A DNA stretch of 64,000 nt, taken from Faecalispora jeddahensis. GTDB taxonomy: Bacteria; Bacillota; Clostridia; Oscillospirales; Acutalibacteraceae. The first letter of the stretch is position 1; the number at the start of each line of letters is the position of its first letter. The notes beneath the pieces were generated by a model, which was not told the origin of the DNA, ran no database searches, and saw only the letters and a list, made by a program, of their open reading frames with translations. The position numbers and the translations under genes are program-made. Positions 47,728-56,757 of this stretch are shown here, piece by piece. The stretch covers positions 17,327 to 81,326 of the forward strand of contig NZ_CBYL010000011.1 of assembly GCF_000577335.1 (NCBI RefSeq), in the 5' to 3' direction.

Positions 47728-48466
47728 CCAATTCTCCTTTCTGAACAGGTGCTTTGTCGGGGAGTTCTTTTTCCCCCGCCCGCTCTTCCTGTCCGTCCTC
47801 ATACAATTCTCCGTCAATGATATGAACGATCCGCTTGGCATGCTGCGCAACGCTCAAATCATGCGTGATCATCACGATGGTATTCCCCATGGAATTGAGT
47901 TCACCGAACAATTTGAGCACCTCCTGGCCGGTCGCGCGATCCAGCGCGCCGGTGGGCTCGTCGGCCAAAAGAAGCTCCGGGGTTCCCACCAGCGCGCGGG
48001 CAATCGCGGCACGCTGCTGCTGGCCGCCCGAAAGCTCGTTTGGCTTATGCCCCACCCGGTCGCTCATCCCCAGCATGTTCAGCTTCTCCATCGAAAGCTC
48101 TTCCGCGTGTTTTCGGGGAATGCCGCGAATCAGCAGGGGCATCATGGTGTTGAGCAGAACCGAGTACTTTTGAATCAGGTGATATTTCTGAAAAATAAAT
48201 CCGATTTTCTCGTTGCGCAATCTGGTAAGCTGAGCGTCGTTGAGCTGGCCGACCGCGCACCCTGTCAGGCAATATTCCCCCTCCTGAAAGCGATCCATGC
48301 AGCCGATCACATTCATCAATGTGCTTTTTCCGGAACCGGACGGGCCAAGAATCGCCAGGTAATCCCCGTTCATGACCTCCAGAGAGATATTCTTGAGCAC
48401 CCTCAGCTCACTCTCCCCCTGATGATAGCTCTTGCTCAGGTTTTCAATTTTTATGATTGGCTCCAA
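47564..48466 (-). CDS. MacB/LolD-type ABC transporter ATPase with C-terminal extension
   Basis: A 300-aa ATPase of the lipoprotein/peptide export type. Walker A is GPSGSGKST near residues 41-49, LSGGQQQR near 145-152 and Walker B LLLADEPTGALD near 165-176. The normal domain ends near residue 230 (HIIDGELYEDG). The last ~70 residues are non-conserved and overlap the next gene's start and signal peptide in another frame, as though the original stop was lost. TTG 48466 follows GGGGTGA. Works with the permease and fusion protein upstream. Confidence 0.88.
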   Translation of the reverse strand: MEPIIKIENLSKSYHQGESELRVLKNISLEVMNGDYLAILGPSGSGKSTLMNVIGCMDRFQEGEYCLTGCAVGQLNDAQLTRLRNEKIGFIFQKYHLIQKYSVLLNTMMPLLIRGIPRKHAEELSMEKLNMLGMSDRVGHKPNELSGGQQQRAAIARALVGTPELLLADEPTGALDRATGQEVLKLFGELNSMGNTIVMITHDLSVAQHAKRIVHIIDGELYEDGQEERAGEKELPDKAPVQKGELDENQEIPLEKPSVPGRRYTVGSRHFVARAGQLRTGVGSKDAGESYAAGKHKLHQ

Positions 48467-48487
48467 ACCGTCACCCCCGGCTGTATG

Positions 48488-49279
48488 TTATTTGGAGAGC
48501 ACCCGAACCGCGGTAATGGTCTGCGTGCCGTCGCTCCCGGTTTTTTCTGTGATCTGCAGAATCATTCCGACCGTGATGCTGGAATAGTCTTTGCCGGAAC
48601 TGGCTCTGCTCGCGGACTGCGCGGCGCTCCCCTGCTTTGTACCGGAGGAGGACTGCCTGCTCTGCGACGCGCCGCTTTGTGTGGGCATACCGCCGCCGTT
48701 CCCCGCGTTGCCGCCATTCTCCCGGTTACCGCCATTTCCGCCGGGCATCCCGCCGCCCTCCGGCATTCCTGCTCCCATGCCGGAACCGGAAAGTGTGAGC
48801 CCGACCGGAACCAGAACTGTTTTGGTTTCACCCGTAAGAGTGATCGAAACCTCTCGGCTGGCTCTCTTTTCTCCCGAAGCGGACTGTGACGATCCGGAAG
48901 CCGCTCCCGATTCAGCGGGCGGCATCATCCCGGAGGCTGAACCGGATTCGTTGGGGCTGCGGCGTTCTGGCCGGCTGCCGGACGGAGCAGAGCCGGTTCC
49001 GGAAGCGTTCTCGTCCCATTTCATACGCTCTCCGCTCGGCATGGCCCCCTGGCCCGCGCCCTCTACTGTGCCAAGCTCCAGCGTAACCTGATTACCCGTG
49101 ATCGCCGTCACCTTACCGGCATAAACGGTTTCCCCGTCGGAAGAAGAAGAGGTTTGCGCCCCGCCGGACGAATCCTTCTCCTCTGAATTGCTGGTATTCC
49201 CCGCGCACCCGGCCAGAGCAGCCGCGAACACGGCAAGCGCCAGAGCGCCCGCCAAAACCGCTTTCGATTGTTTTACCAT
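48488..49279 (-). CDS. Ser/Gly-rich lipoprotein of the efflux operon
   Basis: A 263-aa predicted lipoprotein. Signal peptide with lipobox LAGC puts lipidation near residue 24. The mature part is low complexity: Ser/Gly/Pro/Met-rich with GAGMPEGGGMPGGNGG, a motif style shared with the neighbouring permease. Conserved-looking segments TVYAGKVTAITGNQVTLELG and SITVGMILQITEK resemble beta-barrel pieces of membrane fusion proteins. AAAGGAGGAG lies before ATG 49279. The role is probably periplasm-side (wall-side) assistance; no family name. Confidence 0.7.
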   Translation of the reverse strand: MVKQSKAVLAGALALAVFAAALAGCAGNTSNSEEKDSSGGAQTSSSSDGETVYAGKVTAITGNQVTLELGTVEGAGQGAMPSGERMKWDENASGTGSAPSGSRPERRSPNESGSASGMMPPAESGAASGSSQSASGEKRASREVSITLTGETKTVLVPVGLTLSGSGMGAGMPEGGGMPGGNGGNRENGGNAGNGGGMPTQSGASQSRQSSSGTKQGSAAQSASRASSGKDYSSITVGMILQITEKTGSDGTQTITAVRVLSK

Positions 49280-49294
49280 GATGATCTCCTCCTT

Positions 49295-50692
49295 TTATTC
49301 CTGAGAAAGCGCTTCAATCGGCATTAAGGATGCAGCCTTCCATGCCGGATAAAAGCCGAAAACCGTACCTGTAACGACCGCAAACAGCATGGAGTACACT
49401 CCGCTGACGGCCAGCGGTTCGATGGTCATGCCGGTCAGGCGCAGCAAAGGAACCATTAAAAAGCCCAGCACAACGCCGACCACACCGCCGAACACGCTGA
49501 TAAAATTCGCCTCGGAAAGGAACTGGAGCAAAATTTCACGCTTAGAGCATCCCAGGGCTTTCAGAATCCCGATTTCCTGCGTGCGCTCCTTTACGGAAAC
49601 AAACAGCACGTTCATAATGCCGATGCCGCCGACTAAAAACACAATGCACGCGACCGCAACCAGCAGCATCGACAGCGTGTTCGCGGAAGCCGTGGCGGCC
49701 TCCATACTGCTGCCGGCATCGGTTATTTTAAAGTTCGCGTTCTCGTGATCTTCCTGCAGCACGGTGTTGATGTTCGTCATCACATCCGAAACATCGTTCA
49801 CATCTTCCGCAATCGCTGTAATTTCGGGGCTCGCGTCATTGCCGAATACATACTTTACCGCGGTGGAATAGGGAATGAAAATGGAATCATCCGGACTTGT
49901 GCCGGACGAAACCGTGCCCATTGAGCTGAGCACACCGACGATTTCATACGTCTTTCCCTCCAGCGCGATGCTCTCGCCATAGGCGGCATAAGCGCTGCCG
50001 TAAATTTCCTGCGCTTTGGCATAGCCGATCACGGCAATCTTTGATTTATCCGTTTCATCATCGTCCGAAATAAAACTGCCCTGCAGCAGCTCCAGATTGG
50101 TGATTTCCTGATAATTGGAGAGAACGCCGACAACGGTCTCGTCTGTTTCTTCGGTGAGGTTCCCGCCCTCGGCGGATGCCGTGCCGCTCGCATAAATGGT
50201 GAGCATCGAAATCCCCGGAACCAGATCCGAAATATTCTGCAAGTCTTCCTCAGACAGCTTCACGCTCTGCCTGCCTCCGCCCATGCTGCCGCCGGAGAAA
50301 CCACCGGCTCCTCCGCCGATACGGACACTGCCACCGCCACCGCCGCCTCTGACAGTGAAGCCACCACCGGGCATGGTACCGCCGCCGGGCATTGCACCGC
50401 CTCCACCGCCAGGCATCCCGCCGCCGGGAAAGCCGCCCATCATCTGATCCTGCATATCGGCCTGCGTGCTGACGGCAACATTAATGGAACCCGCGTTCAG
50501 GTTCTTGAACTGATTCTGAACATCCACTTCACCGCCGTGGCCGATGGCAATTACCAGCACAATGGTGGCGGAGCCAACGATAATCCCCAGTGAGGTCAGC
50601 ATTACCTTAAACTTGCTTTCCATGATGTTGATCCACACCAGACGAAGGATTTCTGAAAAACGCATTCCGCCCTTTCCTGCTTCCCGGCTCAT
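49295..50692 (-). CDS. MacB-like ABC transporter permease with Gly/Met-rich insert
   Basis: A 465-aa FtsX/MacB-type permease: one N-terminal membrane helix (VMLTSLGIIVGSATIVLVIAIG), a large extracellular domain, then three C-terminal helices. The extracellular domain carries a glycine/methionine/proline tract around residues 85-145 (GGFPGGGMPGGG and similar). The FtsX core with KERTQEIGILKALGCSKREI is intact. The start ATG 50692 overlaps the fusion-protein stop; an internal ATG at 50665 has a better AAAGGGCGGA site. Part of the tripartite-like MacAB pump. Confidence 0.9.
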   Translation of the reverse strand: MSREAGKGGMRFSEILRLVWINIMESKFKVMLTSLGIIVGSATIVLVIAIGHGGEVDVQNQFKNLNAGSINVAVSTQADMQDQMMGGFPGGGMPGGGGGAMPGGGTMPGGGFTVRGGGGGGSVRIGGGAGGFSGGSMGGGRQSVKLSEEDLQNISDLVPGISMLTIYASGTASAEGGNLTEETDETVVGVLSNYQEITNLELLQGSFISDDDETDKSKIAVIGYAKAQEIYGSAYAAYGESIALEGKTYEIVGVLSSMGTVSSGTSPDDSIFIPYSTAVKYVFGNDASPEITAIAEDVNDVSDVMTNINTVLQEDHENANFKITDAGSSMEAATASANTLSMLLVAVACIVFLVGGIGIMNVLFVSVKERTQEIGILKALGCSKREILLQFLSEANFISVFGGVVGVVLGFLMVPLLRLTGMTIEPLAVSGVYSMLFAVVTGTVFGFYPAWKAASLMPIEALSQE

Positions 50693-52521
50693 TTCGCCGT
50701 CACCGCGCTTTCTGTCAGGACGGTCTCACCTTCCTCCAGGCCGCTTAAAACGGCGACGCTCGTTCCGTTGCTGAATCCGGTGACGATGGTGCGCTTTTCG
50801 GGGTTCCCGTCGCTGCCCTTCACCAGAACACTGGAAACGCCGTTTTCAAACTTGACCGCCCGATTCGGAACGTACAGAACATCCTTCGCGCTCCCCTGAA
50901 TCAATGTGGCTTCGCCGCTCATCCCCGTATAAATTTTCCCGGAGACGGTATTGGTACCCGTCATTCGTACGGTGACGGTATACGTAACGGAGGAAGAGCC
51001 GCTGCGGGCCGGTTCCGCCGTAATGCTCTCGACCAGAGCGTCGAAAGACTGATCCTCATAAGCGGAAAGCTGAATGGAAGCCGCCTGCCCCACCTCCACG
51101 CTGGTGATGTCGTCCTCAGACACCGAAACGGAGAGAGAGACCGAACCCGAGCGGGAAATGGTCATCATGGCCTGATTCGCTGTTACGCTGTCGCCGTCTT
51201 TGTAGGTTACCGTTGCGACGATGCCGTCGCAGGGGCTTGTGATGATGCCGACATTGTTCATCGCGCTGTTGATGTTGTCGATCTTGTTTTGCAGGGTGTC
51301 GCAGCTTTCCTGCTGTGTGGTCACCGCCTGCTCCAGTTGGCTGACCGTCAGATCGTACGCCGCGCCCGCATTGGAGGCTGTATTCAGATCGCTCTTTTCC
51401 TTGGTCAGCGCGTCAAGGGAAGAAATCTGCGCCGTTTTCTGCGCTTTTTTCAGATTGTATTCCGCGGTTTTCACGTCGGCCTGCAGCTGTGTCACTTGAT
51501 CCGCAAGCTCTTTTGCCGAAACGCTCTCATCATCGTCACTGCTGACATGATATTTATCATTAAAGGTATCCTTATATTTGTTATAGGCCGTGGTGTAGTT
51601 GGAATACTCTGCCGTATACTGCGCCACCTTGTTTTCTAAAATCGTCTGCTGGCTGATGATACTGCCGGCCGCTTTGCTGTAATAGGTCTCGGCAATCTCT
51701 TCCGCTTCGTCATACGCATCTTTGAGATCGTCCTCATCGTCACTTTCGGTATACTTGGCCTGCAGCCACGCTGTTTTCGCAGACTCTGCGGCGGATTTCA
51801 GCGAGTCGTACCGGTCAATGACCGATTTGTAATCCTTTTCGTATTGTGTCAGCTGCGTTTGATAGCTGGTCTTGGCAGTTTCGGCATCATCCATCCACTT
51901 TTCCAGCTGATTCAGCTTTGCGTAATCTGCGGAAAAGGTCTTTTGCAGCGACTGATATTCCGCCAGGGATTCCTGCTTTTCTTTCAGCGACGATTCCGCG
52001 GAGGTAATATCATTTTGCAGCTGTTCTTCCGTCAGCTGCCGGGTAACCGGCGCCGTTTGAGACAGGTATTTGCTGGATTCATATGTAATTTTCGCTTCCT
52101 CCAGCTTCGACTTCTGATCGCCCAGGGCCTCCTGCAAAGAGAGCTTTGCCTCCTCCAGCTTCTGGCGGGTTTCCAGGCTCCCTTCCGAAACGCTGTTCAA
52201 ATCCAATTGAATCAGCGCGTCTCCTTTTTTCACGGTGGTGCCCGATTTGACCAGCACCTTCGCGATCTCGCTGTCTACCGGAAAGGTGATCGATTCGGAA
52301 TCGAGCGAAACGGTTCCGGATTCTGAAACGCCTACGGTAACATCCCCTGTTGTCACGGTGGATTCCCGGTAAGAAACCGTCTTTTCCGCAGACTGAGCGC
52401 TCCGCCAGACGGTAAACCAAACAGCGCCGCCGGTGATAACCACCACGCTCAGGCACACGATGACTGCCAATTTTTTGTGCGCCGCGGCAAACTGACCGAG
52501 GAACTTCAGCTTTTCTACCAT
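50689..52521 (-). CDS. MacA/HlyD-like membrane fusion protein
   Basis: A 610-aa adaptor anchored by one N-terminal helix (LAVIVCLSVVVITGGAVWFTV near residues 19-39). A lipoyl/barrel half (VGVSESGTVSLDSESITFPV, then GTTVKKGDALIQLD) flanks a very long coiled coil (residues ~95-370). The second lipoyl half, beta-barrel and membrane-proximal domain end the protein. Similar YknX-type proteins with YknYZ act in peptide-toxin defence in Firmicutes. ATG 52521 follows GGGAGGA. First gene of the efflux operon. Confidence 0.92.
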   Translation of the reverse strand: MVEKLKFLGQFAAAHKKLAVIVCLSVVVITGGAVWFTVWRSAQSAEKTVSYRESTVTTGDVTVGVSESGTVSLDSESITFPVDSEIAKVLVKSGTTVKKGDALIQLDLNSVSEGSLETRQKLEEAKLSLQEALGDQKSKLEEAKITYESSKYLSQTAPVTRQLTEEQLQNDITSAESSLKEKQESLAEYQSLQKTFSADYAKLNQLEKWMDDAETAKTSYQTQLTQYEKDYKSVIDRYDSLKSAAESAKTAWLQAKYTESDDEDDLKDAYDEAEEIAETYYSKAAGSIISQQTILENKVAQYTAEYSNYTTAYNKYKDTFNDKYHVSSDDDESVSAKELADQVTQLQADVKTAEYNLKKAQKTAQISSLDALTKEKSDLNTASNAGAAYDLTVSQLEQAVTTQQESCDTLQNKIDNINSAMNNVGIITSPCDGIVATVTYKDGDSVTANQAMMTISRSGSVSLSVSVSEDDITSVEVGQAASIQLSAYEDQSFDALVESITAEPARSGSSSVTYTVTVRMTGTNTVSGKIYTGMSGEATLIQGSAKDVLYVPNRAVKFENGVSSVLVKGSDGNPEKRTIVTGFSNGTSVAVLSGLEEGETVLTESAVTAK

Positions 52522-52645
52522 GGTAATCCTCCCAAACAATCAAAAAATGCCCTGAAAAAGGAATGGAATCTTTTCCAGAAATACAAGCAAATTTATCCTA
52601 ACGAAAGATTATGAGAAAAGAATAACCCCAGAATTAGAATCACAT

Positions 52646-52678
52646 GAAAAAGCCTCTCCCGCATGGGAGAGGCTTTGG
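52646..52678 (-). terminator. Terminator of the two-component operon
   Basis: On the minus strand AAGCCTCTCCC / GGGAGAGGCTT with an ATGC loop is followed by TTTTT; 190 bp after the kinase stop and before the efflux operon. Confidence 0.8.
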
Positions 52679-52861
52679 TTGATCGAAAAATAATAGGGCG
52701 CCGAAAACTGCACAAAGCAAGGCGGCAAAGGAAGGCACATCCCTAAAATTTGCGGGTGCCGCTCCCCTGCGGGCATACAGCAGCACAGGAAGCAAAATTT
52801 AGAAACGATGTTGCGGCTTCGCCGCTTTTCCGACGGCCTGAAAACGCCGGGCACAGAACGT

Positions 52862-54256
52862 TCAGGCGGGCAGGCAGAGCTGCCGGCTGATCAGGATATG
52901 AAATTCTGTTCCATGGTCGGGAATACTGCTGACCCGGATCTCTCCGCCGTGGCGCTCTACGATCCACTTGACGATAGAAAGCCCCAGGCCGGTTCCCCCT
53001 GCCTGACGGGAACGGGCTTCATCAGCTTTGTAAAAGCGGTCAAAAATATAAGGGAGATCCTTCTCTTCGATGCCGATCCCCGTGTCTGCGACAGAAAGGC
53101 ATACCTGTGTTCCCTCGGCCCGGCAGGACAGCGTGATCGTGCCGCCCGGCGGCGTATATTTCATGCTGTTTTCCACAATCGCCCGCACTGCCTGTAAAAT
53201 CAGCGCACGGTCGGCCGTCAGCGTTACCCCGGGCTCGATCTGCTCGCACAGCGTGTGGCTGTCGTCAATCAGGCGGGTCTCCTTTGTAATCTGACTCATC
53301 AGCTCACTGACATTGAACAGCTCGGGATTGATCGCCTGCGTCTGCTGATCCACCCGGGCCAAAAACAGCAGGCGCTCCACGAGCTGCTGCATGTTGTCGG
53401 TTTCTTCGATAATCTTTGTCACGGATTCCTCCAGCACGACGGGGTCTTCACTGCCCCAGCGGCGCAGCAGATTCGCATAGCCCGAAATGACGGAAAGCGG
53501 CGTGCGCAGCTCGTGTGAAGCATCCGAAACAAAGCGGTTCTGCTTGCGGTAAGCCTCTTCCAGACGATCCAGCATTTCGTTAAAGGTTCTGGCCAGCTCA
53601 TCAAGCTCATCGTTCGAGTTTCCCTCGTCGATGCGCACGCTCAGATCACTCGCGGTAATGGAGCGCGCGGTCTGCGTCATGACATAAACGGGATGCAGCA
53701 GCTTCTTCGTGCTGAGCGAGCCGAGCAGGATCGCCGCGATGAGCAAACCGGCCAGCGCAAACGCATACGCGATGCCGATCCCGCCCTCAAACGGCACGTT
53801 TGCATATTCGGTGCTCACCACCTTGATCATCAGGTGCAAATCCGGCCGGTCGATCCGGCGCACAGTCTGCATTTTTTCAGAAACATCCGTAATTTCTTCG
53901 CCAAAGCGCACCATCTCGTGCGTGCGCACGTCCGATATTTCGATCATGGTTTTGCTGAACTGTGCGAACTCTTCAAAATCAAACAACTGCCCTGCGGGGC
54001 TTTGCAGCCTGCTGACCACAAAGGACATCGTCCGCTCCAGTTCCTCCGAATGGGCGGAATACGAAACAAAAGCGGCGCTCATCACAGAGGCCGCAATCAC
54101 CAAAACGATTCCGAACATGACAACATAGACCATCGCTGTTTTGAAAACGATGGACGCCTTACACCTTTTCAGAAAAGACAGAAACGAACTGAGCGATTTT
54201 TTTACGCCTTTCAACACAACTTTTTGATGATTCAAAGGCGAATCGTCTTTCTTCAT
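52862..54256 (-). CDS. Sensor histidine kinase
   Basis: A 464-aa membrane kinase. Two membrane helices (near residues 38-62 and 158-178) flank a ~95-residue extracellular sensor. A HAMP domain follows, then the H box FVSDASHELRTPLSVISGY (His near residue 250), N box ENSMKYTPPGG, and G boxes DTGIGIEEKDLPYIFDRF and GGTGLGLSIVKWIV. It overlaps the response-regulator gene by 4 bases. It sits upstream of the MacAB-like operon, which it may control. Confidence 0.95.
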   Translation of the reverse strand: MKKDDSPLNHQKVVLKGVKKSLSSFLSFLKRCKASIVFKTAMVYVVMFGIVLVIAASVMSAAFVSYSAHSEELERTMSFVVSRLQSPAGQLFDFEEFAQFSKTMIEISDVRTHEMVRFGEEITDVSEKMQTVRRIDRPDLHLMIKVVSTEYANVPFEGGIGIAYAFALAGLLIAAILLGSLSTKKLLHPVYVMTQTARSITASDLSVRIDEGNSNDELDELARTFNEMLDRLEEAYRKQNRFVSDASHELRTPLSVISGYANLLRRWGSEDPVVLEESVTKIIEETDNMQQLVERLLFLARVDQQTQAINPELFNVSELMSQITKETRLIDDSHTLCEQIEPGVTLTADRALILQAVRAIVENSMKYTPPGGTITLSCRAEGTQVCLSVADTGIGIEEKDLPYIFDRFYKADEARSRQAGGTGLGLSIVKWIVERHGGEIRVSSIPDHGTEFHILISRQLCLPA

Positions 54257-54930
54257 AATCGAATAATATACCCAACCCCACGAATAGTATGGATGAACTC
54301 CTTATGAAAGCGATAATCAATTTTGGTGCGAAGATAGCGGATATAAACATCCACCAGATTTGTTTGGCCGCGAAAGTCGTATCCCCACACCTGCTCCATC
54401 AGCAAATCGCGCGAGCACACCATGTTGCGGTGCTCCACCAGATAAGCCAGCAGATCGAATTCCCGCCGGGTAAGGGAAACCGGCTCGCCGCAGCAAAATA
54501 CCTCGCGGCTGTTTTTATTGATGGTGAGGCTTTCGGTTTCAACCAACGCATCGCCCTTCTGTAGGGCTGCCGGGCGGAGCACCGCCCGCATGCGGGCCAG
54601 CAGCTCTTCAATGGCGAAGGGCTTTGTCACATAATCCGCCGCCCCTTCGTCCAGGCCGTGTACCTTGTCCATCACCGAGTCGCGCGCGGTCAGCAGGATC
54701 ACCGGCGTCTGGCATTCCGTGCGCAGCTGCCGCAGAACCTCCAGCCCGTTAATCGCCGGAAGCATGACGTCCAGCAGAATCAGATCGAACGACTCGTCCT
54801 GCGCCCTGCGCAGACCGAACAATCCATCGTATTCCTTTTCTACCAAATATCCCTCATGCTGAAGCTCCAGCTCCAACACCCGAACAATATTGGGGTCATC
54901 CTCAATGATCAAAACCTTTTGCTTTGACAT
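54253..54930 (-). CDS. OmpR-family response regulator
   Basis: A 225-aa regulator. The receiver domain has the acidic pocket IIEDD, phospho-acceptor Asp in LILLDVMLP (near residue 54) and the K in VTKPFAIEELLARM. The C-terminal winged helix includes LTRREFDLLAYLVEHRNMVCSRDLLMEQVWGYD and the wing DVYIRYLRTKID. First gene of the operon, partner of the kinase. A promoter is not clear in the 100 bp upstream. Confidence 0.96.
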   Translation of the reverse strand: MSKQKVLIIEDDPNIVRVLELELQHEGYLVEKEYDGLFGLRRAQDESFDLILLDVMLPAINGLEVLRQLRTECQTPVILLTARDSVMDKVHGLDEGAADYVTKPFAIEELLARMRAVLRPAALQKGDALVETESLTINKNSREVFCCGEPVSLTRREFDLLAYLVEHRNMVCSRDLLMEQVWGYDFRGQTNLVDVYIRYLRTKIDYRFHKEFIHTIRGVGYIIRL

Positions 54931-55030
54931 GCTTCTCCCGCCCTATCTCAAAATAATTCCAATTTTATCCTACCGTGAATTTATGAGAAAAATATAGCAG
55001 AATCATGAAGATACCATGAGAAAGACACGA

Positions 55031-55315
55031 TTACTTTTGATCGCGCTTCGGGTTACGCGGAGCCCAGCCCTTCTCCACTCTTTTTTCCTGCTCAAAAAGC
55101 TCCTTTACGCTCCAGAAACAGCAGAAGCCCGCCATGCCCAGAATGGAAGATACAAACTGATTCCCCACAAAATACGCCCCCGCCAGACAAAGGGTCCCCG
55201 CCAAAAGGAACACCGGAAAAATGCGTTTGGTAAAATGATACTCCGCCTTTCTGACAATGGGGTGGAAAAGCCCAATCAGAAGAAACGAACAAAAGCCGAC
55301 TAAAATCCCCTGCAT
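55031..55315 (-). CDS. DUF4491 family membrane protein
   Basis: A 94-aa small membrane protein of the DUF4491 family. Three hydrophobic segments carry the family text LIGLFHPIVRKAEYHF, FCCFWSVKELFEQEKRVEKGW and the FPKNPKR-like tail APRNPKRD. Function unknown. ATG 55315 lies before GATATA-rich leader DNA with a minus-strand TATAAT near 55360 and a CTGGAATT/AATTCCAG dyad (55336-55352) between promoter and start. Confidence 0.88.
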   Translation of the reverse strand: MQGILVGFCSFLLIGLFHPIVRKAEYHFTKRIFPVFLLAGTLCLAGAYFVGNQFVSSILGMAGFCCFWSVKELFEQEKRVEKGWAPRNPKRDQK

Positions 55316-55403
55316 GATATAATAATCCTTTCCATCTGGAATTCAATTCCAGTTTATTATATCATATATAATTCAGATAGCTTAAGAAGATTCCTTCCGC
55401 TTT

Positions 55404-55525
55404 GAGGTTATTATATCATAAATTTGAAGCTAACTTCATCAAACACCATTCAAATAACCGGAATCACAAAGCGAATAATTCAATGTTCTCTCAGCCGCCA
55501 AAAGCTTTGCTTTCGCCTATTCTGT
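55404..55525 (-). repeat. Tandem structured repeat, copy R6
   Basis: Minus-strand unit of the dispersed family, bounded by TATGATATAATAACCTC boxes (complements of 55526-55542 at its 5' end and 55404-55420 at its 3' end). The inner stem CGAAAGC-AAA-GCTTTTG (complement of 55499-55515) is present with one G-U. The outer stem is not formed in this copy. The GGCTGAGAGAACATTGAA block is conserved. Confidence 0.7.
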
Positions 55526-55665
55526 GAGGTTATTATATCATAGATTCGAAAAAGCGCCTACAAAAAAGCTGCCCAAGTGGCCGGAGCCAGAAAGCAGATG
55601 ATTCCATGCTCTTTCAGCCACCAAAAACTTTGCTTTCGCCTGTGGCGTAAAGTTATTTTATGCGC
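55526..55665 (-). repeat. Tandem structured repeat, copy R7
   Basis: Second minus-strand unit, 122-123 bp from R6, with a diverged box TAAAATAACTTT (complement of 55649-55660). The outer stem is GCCAC/GTGGC (complement of 55642-55646 and 55617-55621), a compensated change from GGCAT/ATGCC. The inner stem is CGAAAGC-AAA-GTTTTTG, and an ATCAT/ATGAT second stem can form. Confidence 0.7.
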
Positions 55666-55740
55666 ACCGGATGCCCCAGCTTTGGGCAGAACAGGCCGGC
55701 GACGGTGGAAGAGACAATTCACAAAAAAGCAAGGAAGAAT

Positions 55741-55769
55741 TTTACAGCCCGGCTGGAACGGTGTATAAT
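55741..55769 (+). promoter_or_regulatory. Promoter of gene at 55792
   Basis: TTTACA (55741-55746) and TATAAT (55764-55769), 17-bp spacer; the leader is only about 15 nt. Confidence 0.7.
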
Positions 55770-55791
55770 GATCCCCGGGTGAGGTGATAAC

Positions 55792-56028
55792 ATGGATTTA
55801 CCAGGTCTGTTATATTATCAAAACGGCGGAGTATACAAAGGGAGCGCAGGCAAGACGCGGTACAAAATCGAACCCGCAAACGATATGCTGGTTACCTACG
55901 TATGGTATAGCCCGTACTGTTTTGAAAAGTCTGAGATCGGGGAGCAGTCTGAATTTGAACTGAGCGAAGACGGACGAACTGCGATGATCGAATGGCTGAC
56001 AGAAAAAATAAAGACCACCGGGCAATAA
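55792..56028 (+). CDS. Hypothetical protein, 78 aa
   Basis: Not recognised. It is a small, soluble, mixed-charge protein with an aromatic core (KIEPANDMLVTYVWYSPYCFEKSEI) and a C-terminal helix. GAGGTGATAAC gives a strong ribosome binding site before ATG 55792. It has its own promoter and terminator, so it is likely a real gene. No signal peptide or membrane segment. Confidence 0.7.
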   Translation: MDLPGLLYYQNGGVYKGSAGKTRYKIEPANDMLVTYVWYSPYCFEKSEIGEQSEFELSEDGRTAMIEWLTEKIKTTGQ

Positions 56029-56069
56029 AAAAACACCCTCGTCGGTTCTGCCGATCAGGGTGTTCTTTT
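56029..56069. terminator. Terminator after gene at 55792
   Basis: AACACCCT / AGGGTGTT plus TCGG / CCGA stem with T and A tracts, between converging genes. Confidence 0.8.
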
Positions 56070-56092
56070 ACGGTAGGCGATAAAATTTACTT

Positions 56093-56455
56093 TTAATGAT
56101 CGTTCTCTATCAACTGGATGGAGACTCCATTCGGGTCTTTGACAAAAAAGAAGGTGCAGCCCGGCACTTTGGTTGGCCCGCCGAAAACAGGAATGTTTTT
56201 GGATTTGACCAGAGCCAGTGTATCCGCAAGCGATTTCACCTCAAACCCAAGTGAAATTCCGTTGAGGTCATCACTTGTCGGTCTCCCGTTTTTCAGAAGC
56301 TCCACCTCAAAGCCGCGATCGTCCTTTAAAAAAGCGATCTCCGTATCCGGTGAAGGGGAAAAGCGCCGCGCCACAGAAAGGCCGATTACTTCCTCATAAA
56401 ACGCCACGGATTCCTCCAGTTGATCCGTCGTAATGGTGCACCAGCAGCAGTTCAT
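56093..56455 (-). CDS. VOC-family (glyoxalase-fold) protein
   Basis: A 120-aa vicinal-oxygen-chelate protein. Two beta-alpha-beta-beta-beta modules begin CWCTITTDQLEESVAFYEEVIGL and GISLGFEVKSLADTLALVKSK, and the protein ends FFVKDPNGVSIQLIEN. VOC proteins include glyoxalases, dioxygenases and fosfomycin or bleomycin resistance proteins. Metal ligands are not clear enough to choose. Single gene; a long perfect hairpin upstream shields it from the next transcript. Confidence 0.88.
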   Translation of the reverse strand: MNCCWCTITTDQLEESVAFYEEVIGLSVARRFSPSPDTEIAFLKDDRGFEVELLKNGRPTSDDLNGISLGFEVKSLADTLALVKSKNIPVFGGPTKVPGCTFFFVKDPNGVSIQLIENDH

Positions 56456-56622
56456 CGATTCATTCTTCCTTTCATTTTGTAATTTCCAGCATATAATTAA
56501 CTTTCAGTATAATTGTATTCTTTCAATTTGTAAAGTGCCAAGTAAAGATACCCTTCCACATAAAACACGCCTCGCGTTATAGATGAAAAGGGCATTTTTG
56601 CGCTCACCTATGTATCTCATAA
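56456..56622. other. Intergenic, nothing recognised
   Basis: A+T-rich leader of the VOC gene; no confident promoter. Confidence 0.3.
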
Positions 56623-56680
56623 CCTCAAAATAAAGGTCCCGGAAACCAGCGCCGGCTGGATTCCGGGACCTTTATTTTGA
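56623..56680. terminator. Long hairpin terminator
   Basis: AAAATAAAGGTCCCGGAA at 56627-56644 pairs with its complement, with an inner CCAGC-GCC-GGCTGG extension. It lies downstream of the P1B ATPase operon on the minus strand. Confidence 0.85.
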
Positions 56681-56757
56681 AAGTATTCGCGCGATAGAAA
56701 TCGCCCATAGAATTGTGGAACAGCGCAATCACAAAGCAGTCAGCTTTAGCCTGGTAA

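Noticed and set aside
47579..48889. 436-codon plus-strand open frame across the efflux genes
   Set aside because: Antisense to a secure ATPase and lipoprotein; no protein-like features.
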